From: an uncultured Clostridia bacterium
GTDB taxonomy: Bacteria > Bacillota > Clostridia > Oscillospirales > Acutalibacteraceae
DNA: 17,102 nt
Direction of reading: 5' to 3'
Assembly (NCBI GenBank): GCA_947628595.1
Contig: CANRAN010000011.1
Location: forward strand, 1-17,102
The notes beneath the pieces were generated by a model. The model was not told the origin of the DNA and ran no database searches. It worked only from the letters and a program-made list of their open reading frames with translations. This document shows, piece by piece, positions 14,077 to 17,102 of the stretch. The stretch's first letter is position 1. Every line of letters begins with the position of its first letter. Position numbers and translations under genes: made by a program.

Positions 14077-15501
14077 ATGAAAGTTTTGTTTGTTGCAAGT
14101 GAGGCACAGCCGTTTGCCGCTTCGGGTGGACTTGCGGATGTTGCAGGTTCACTTCCTCACGCACTGCGTCAAAGGCTTATAGGCTGTAGGATCGTTATGC
14201 CGTTGTATGATGAAATTCCGCAAGGTCTTAAGGATCAGATGCGTTTTATTACAAGCTTTTCCGTGCCTGTTTCATGGAGGAGGCAGTACTGCGGCGTATT
14301 TGAGATGAGATATAACGGCGTGATATATTATTTTATTGATAATCAGTATTATTTTCAGCGTCAGGGTCTGTATGGGCATTATGATGATGCGGAGAGATTT
14401 GCATATTTTTCGAGGGCTGTTCTTGAAATGCTTCCGTATATTGACTTCAAGCCCGATATAATCCATTGTAATGACTGGCAGACTGCACTTGTTCCTACAT
14501 ATTATAATCTGTTCTATGCACAGAACGATTGGTATAGCGGAATAAAAACTATTTTTACGATACACAATATTCAATATCAGGGCAAGTACGGCACTGAACT
14601 GTATGAGGAGGTTGTTGGAATACCTCCCCACGGCAGGTCTATACTTGACTGTGACGGCTGTATTAATTATATGAAAGGTGCCATAGAAACAGCTAACCGC
14701 GTAACAACGGTTAGTCCGAGTTATGCATGGGAAATACGTGACCCGTGGTTTTCACACGGACTTGACAGTATTCTTAATGCAAGGGCATGGAAATTGAGAG
14801 GTATTCTCAACGGAATTGATACAACGTCATACAATCCGGCAACGGATATACAGCTTTATGCACATTATTCCGCTGATGACCTTTCGGGAAAGGCAGTAAA
14901 TAAGCAAAAACTTCAGGAAAGGCTGGGGCTTGAGCAAAATCCGGATATTCCGATAATTGCAATGGTAACAAGGCTTGTTTCCCACAAGGGACTGGATCTT
15001 GTTAAATATGCACTGGATCAGCTTATGCGTGAGGAGTATGTACAGTTTGTAATACTCGGTTCGGGCGACTGGGAATATGAAAGCTTTTTCCGTTCAATGC
15101 AGGACAGGTATGCGGGCAGGCTTTGTGCTTGCCATGGATTTATCCCGGAATTATCGAGGAAGATATATGCAGGTGCGGATATTTTCCTTATGCCGTCAAA
15201 GGCTGAGCCGTGCGGACTTTCTCAGATGATTGCACTGAGGTATGGTACAATACCTGTTGTCCGTGAAGTAGGCGGCTTGCGTGATTCCATACAGGACAGC
15301 GGAACGGGAGAGGGAAATGGCTTTACATTTGCGAATTATGATGCTATGGATATGCTTGGTTGTATCAGGAGAGCTATTGCCGGATACTGGCAGCGTGACG
15401 GTTGGGAGATACTTGTCAAGCGTGCTATGAACTGTGATAACAGCTGGTCAAAATCCGCAACCGAATACATCAATCTCTATCGGGAAGTAATGAATGAATA
15501 G
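14077..15501 (+). CDS. glgA: Glycogen synthase, ADP-glucose type
   Basis: GT5 glycosyltransferase that extends alpha-1,4 glucan from ADP-glucose. The 474-residue length is typical. The N-terminal Rossmann lobe starts with LFVASEAQPFAASGGLADVAGSLP, where the Lys of the usual KTGG is Ala at residue 15, then DIIHCNDWQTALVP and IHNIQYQGKYG. The C-terminal lobe has LRGILNGIDTTSYNPATD, VTRLVSHKGLDLV, and the E-x7-E-type segment PSKAEPCGLSQMIALRYGTIPV followed by EVGGLRDSI. CGGAGGTG precedes the ATG, 37 bases after glgD. It is the last gene of the glycogen operon. The Ala15 substitution occurs, to my knowledge, in a clostridial branch of the family and need not mean loss of activity. Confidence 0.97.
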   Translation: MKVLFVASEAQPFAASGGLADVAGSLPHALRQRLIGCRIVMPLYDEIPQGLKDQMRFITSFSVPVSWRRQYCGVFEMRYNGVIYYFIDNQYYFQRQGLYGHYDDAERFAYFSRAVLEMLPYIDFKPDIIHCNDWQTALVPTYYNLFYAQNDWYSGIKTIFTIHNIQYQGKYGTELYEEVVGIPPHGRSILDCDGCINYMKGAIETANRVTTVSPSYAWEIRDPWFSHGLDSILNARAWKLRGILNGIDTTSYNPATDIQLYAHYSADDLSGKAVNKQKLQERLGLEQNPDIPIIAMVTRLVSHKGLDLVKYALDQLMREEYVQFVILGSGDWEYESFFRSMQDRYAGRLCACHGFIPELSRKIYAGADIFLMPSKAEPCGLSQMIALRYGTIPVVREVGGLRDSIQDSGTGEGNGFTFANYDAMDMLGCIRRAIAGYWQRDGWEILVKRAMNCDNSWSKSATEYINLYREVMNE

Positions 15502-15502
15502 C

Positions 15503-15540
15503 AGCCGGCGGCGGGATGCCCCCGCTGTCATGTTCGCGGG
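15503..15540 (+). other. GC-rich hairpins directly after glgA
   Basis: A GGCGGG/CCCCGC stem around 15508-15526 and an alternative CCCGC (15521-15525) with GCGGG (15536-15540) stem follow the glgA stop. There is no T-run, so this is not a normal intrinsic terminator. It could protect the 3' end of the operon mRNA or be part of the repeat element that follows. Confidence 0.4.
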
Positions 15541-15660
15541 TTTGCTCACTGCGTTCGCTTTGATTGTTTTGACGGTAAGTCTGTTTCCGCGATAGGTAGT
15601 TTGCCTGACGGTGTGCGTAAGAGGGTGTCGAGAGCGGCTCTGCGAGCCGCTCCGCAAAAG
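15541..15660 (+). repeat. Dispersed repeat element, copy 1 (3' of glgA)
   Basis: The block starts with TTTGCTCACTGCGTTCGC (15541-15558), runs through TGTTTCCGC (15582-15590) and ends with TCCGCAAA near 15658. The first 50 bases align without gaps to the reverse complement of 16575-16624, 43 of 50 identical by my count, and weaker similarity continues to the TCCGCAAA end. Near its end is a perfect nine-base hairpin, GAGCGGCTC (15632-15640) with GAGCCGCTC (15644-15652). It is GC-richer than its surroundings and has no ORF. Confidence 0.7.
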
Positions 15661-15695
15661 TAATGACAAGCTTGTTGCTACCAAATGTGAATTAA

Positions 15696-16131
15696 TTACC
15701 GTATAGGCAGCTGCGAATTGACAGTGCTGATTGGCATCCGTGTAATGTATCCGAATTTGGTATGACGGAGGTATTTTTGGAATGTCTGATTGAGTATAAA
15801 AATGAGCTTAGTATCGTATGCAGTGTACTTCAGCAGATAGCAAAAATTACATTCAAAAACGGAGAGCTTTTTCTGTCGAACGAATATATATACCGGACGA
15901 ACCAAAGGTATTGACGCTAAACAGAAGTCAAATATAACAGGCTTTATTCTTGTTGCCGATGAGGTTGTTCCTGCTATTAATACACCTTTTGGAAAGGTTG
16001 AATTTGTGGAATTTGTCGGATGTACAGATGCAGAGCTTTTGATGCTCAAAGACAGTAAACTTACCGTGCAGGAGATGTATTCAAAACTCGGAACAGATAT
16101 AACAGATTATAATAGGGATTCTGTTGTATGA
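15696..16131 (+). pseudogene. Frameshifted, truncated SUFU-domain protein gene
   Basis: Two frames together give a coherent C-terminal protein. Frame one (from 15696) reads ADWHPCNVSEFGMTEVFLEC, then VLQQIAKITFKNGELF. One base of phase is lost in a TA-repeat at about 15884-15893. Frame two then reads TGRTKGIDAKQKSNITGF, INTPFGKVEFVEFVGCTDAEL and ITDYNRDSVV, with a TGA at 16129-16131. The phrases match the bacterial SUFU (suppressor of fused) domain, for example LQNIARYVF, IDTPNGKVxFLQVVGIT and ITDLNR. The N-terminal half is missing and no start or ribosome site remains. SUFU proteins occur as immunity proteins beside polymorphic toxins, but no toxin is visible here. The family call is from memory and fairly good; the frameshift and the loss are seen directly. 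Confidence 0.65.
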
Positions 16132-16360
16132 TAATATTTACATATGAATAAAATTATCGCACAATGCGGTTTGTAAGAACAGGCAAAAAAGCATTCTGTA
16201 CAAGCCGTGGGATAAGAGTGCCCCCTTGGGGGTAAGAACACTCAAAAATAGTTTATAATGCTATTTTCACTCAGTTTTTATCAGATTGGTGAAATAATTT
16301 ATCACAATATCAATTTAGACTCGAAATACCTTGTTTTATTCAGTGTTTCCTTAGATTAGT
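16132..16360. other. Non-coding stretch with an odd GC hairpin
   Basis: No gene is seen in this AT-rich region. A CGCA-CAA-TGCG mini-hairpin lies near 16159-16169. A stronger structure at 16216-16243 has GAGTG-CCCCC, a two-base loop, GGGGG, six unpaired bases and CACTC. It has no T-run on either strand and differs in composition from its surroundings. A TATAAT at 16253-16258 lacks a -35. Confidence 0.5.
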
Positions 16361-16374
16361 CGATAAAATAATAT

Positions 16375-16415
16375 AAAAAACGGTCTGCCGCAATGTCAGA
16401 AATATGCGACAGACC
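16375..16415 (-). terminator. Intrinsic terminator of the ilvN transcript
   Basis: On the minus strand GGTCTGTCGC (16415-16406) pairs with GCGGCAGACC (16391-16382), with one mismatch, and is followed by GTTTTTT. Outer flanks AAAATAATAT (16365-16374) and ATATTATTTT (16416-16425) are also perfect complements. It lies about 230 bases after the ilvN stop, with the second repeat copy in between. Confidence 0.7.
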
Positions 16416-16516
16416 ATATTATTTTGTGTAAATTGCTTCTGTGGTTAATTCGTAACTACTTTACTCACGATAATTATTCCAAGGCTCGACCGATAAATAA
16501 GGTATTGCATTTGTAA

Positions 16517-16637
16517 TTTGCGGATTCGTTCACGATACGTTCCTACGGTTTACGACTGGCATATATTTATTTTTGCGGAAACATACTTCCCGTCACAATA
16601 AACAGGGCGAACGCAGTGAGCAAAAATGCGAATCATG
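16517..16637 (-). repeat. Dispersed repeat element, copy 2 (3' of ilvN)
   Basis: Inverted partner of the element after glgA. GCGAACGCAGTGAGCAAA at 16607-16624 is the exact complement of 15541-15558, and GCGGAAACA at 16575-16583 matches TGTTTCCGC in copy 1. The far end, TTTGCGGA at 16517-16524, corresponds to TCCGCAAA of copy 1. Relative to transcription it begins about 10-25 bases after the ilvN stop, in the same sense as copy 1 has to glgA. The internal hairpin of copy 1 is not conserved. Confidence 0.65.
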
Positions 16638-16646
16638 GCTGTAAAC

Positions 16647-17102
16647 TCACCGTTCATTGAGGCACTTGTCACCTGTTTCGAGGGCGGCAATTCCTGTGCG
16701 TGCCATTTCAATTATACCGTATGCCTCAAGCTCGGATACAAACGTGTCAATTTCGTTCGGTGTCCCGCTTGCCCTGAAAGTCATGGAATGTTCGCCGATA
16801 TTTACAAGAGATGCATGGTACTTTGCTGTCACAGATATGATTTCATTGTTGTCGTGTCCATCTGTACCGATTTTTATAAGTATAAGCTCGGATGCAACAG
16901 AACCGTCCTCGGGCAGTACCTCCGCTCTTTTTACATCAACAATTTTAAGCATTTGGCTTATGAACTGCTCAACCTTGTCATCATCACCGTTTATTCTTAT
17001 TGTCATTCTGGAATAACCGTCCATGCCGGCAGGACTGACTGTAAGACTGTCAATATTAAAGCCCCTTCGTGAAATAAGACTTGTAACCCTGAGCAGTACC
17101 CC
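16647..17102 (-). CDS. ilvN: Acetolactate synthase regulatory (small) subunit, partial
   Basis: The C-terminal 151 residues are present; the N-terminus lies beyond the right edge. Read leftward it begins VLLRVTSLISRRGFNIDSLTVSP, the ACT-domain sequence of the small subunit that gives valine feedback control to acetolactate synthase in branched-chain amino acid synthesis. SRMTIRINGDDDKVEQFISQMLKIVDV follows, then a second domain with ELILIKI, and an end typical of the family, YGIIEMARTGIAALETG. The frame is open to the window edge, so an ATG at 17024 is internal and not a start. Only a few N-terminal residues are probably missing. The gene converges on glgA. The catalytic subunit is not in the window and would be expected upstream, to the right. 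Confidence 0.9.
   Translation of the reverse strand, partial: GVLLRVTSLISRRGFNIDSLTVSPAGMDGYSRMTIRINGDDDKVEQFISQMLKIVDVKRAEVLPEDGSVASELILIKIGTDGHDNNEIISVTAKYHASLVNIGEHSMTFRASGTPNEIDTFVSELEAYGIIEMARTGIAALETGDKCLNER

Noticed and set aside
15448..15684. Minus-strand 78-codon frame over the end of glgA and repeat copy 1
   Set aside because: Composition comes from the GC-rich repeat; no family and no ribosome site.
15696..16049. Minus-strand 117-codon frame opposite the SUFU pseudogene
   Set aside because: The plus-strand frames give recognisable SUFU phrases; the antisense frame does not.
16626..17072. Plus-strand 148-codon frame at the right end
   Set aside because: It is antisense to the clear ilvN sequence, which stays open to the window edge.

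Overview
This window reads as chromosomal DNA of a low-GC Gram-positive bacterium of the class Clostridia, most like the Ruminococcus / Eubacterium siraeum group. That placement is an inference from four things: an AT-rich sequence with strong AGGAGG-type ribosome binding sites, a glgB-glgC-glgD-glgA cluster that includes the GlgD subunit, a ywiB-like gene next to argS, and an NlpC/P60 hydrolase with SPOR-free peptidoglycan-binding repeats. No rRNA, tRNA, CRISPR array, transposase or phage gene was found.

Layout. Positions 1-247 (minus) hold a broken gene remnant: the start of a P-loop kinase joined, out of frame, to a stretch resembling the C-terminal part of a Thg1-type tRNA(His) guanylyltransferase. 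Positions 248-650 are an AT-rich regulatory stretch. Positions 651-2572 (plus) hold a small XRE-family repressor-like protein, a short gap with two tiny candidate ORFs, and an AgrC-like GHKL sensor kinase with no response regulator beside it. Positions 2605-6942 (minus) form one compact operon read leftward: ddl, murI, a DUF1934/YwiB gene, argS and a small two-helix membrane protein. The first four are tightly packed or overlapping. It joins D-Ala-D-Ala and D-Glu supply for peptidoglycan to arginyl-tRNA synthesis.

A divergent promoter region (about 6950-7290) separates this operon from a 685-residue secreted NlpC/P60 peptidoglycan hydrolase (7295-9352, plus) that is anchored by a C-terminal membrane helix, has a Glu-Pro-rich spacer and four peptidoglycan-binding repeats, and ends at a clear terminator. 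Positions 9560-15501 (plus) are the glycogen operon glgBCDA, with its own good promoter: GlgC/GlgD make ADP-glucose, GlgA polymerises it and GlgB adds branches. Here GlgB carries an unusual lysine-rich tail.

The right end (15502-17102) is a degraded convergent zone. A GC-richer structured repeat lies just after glgA and a second, inverted copy lies just after the ilvN-like gene that runs off the right edge. Between them are a frameshifted, N-terminally truncated SUFU-domain pseudogene, some orphan hairpins and a terminator for the ilvN transcript.

I see no clearly new system. The most novel-looking items are the XRE / tiny ORF / orphan AgrC-like kinase cassette, the paired 3'-flanking repeat element and the lysine tail of GlgB.
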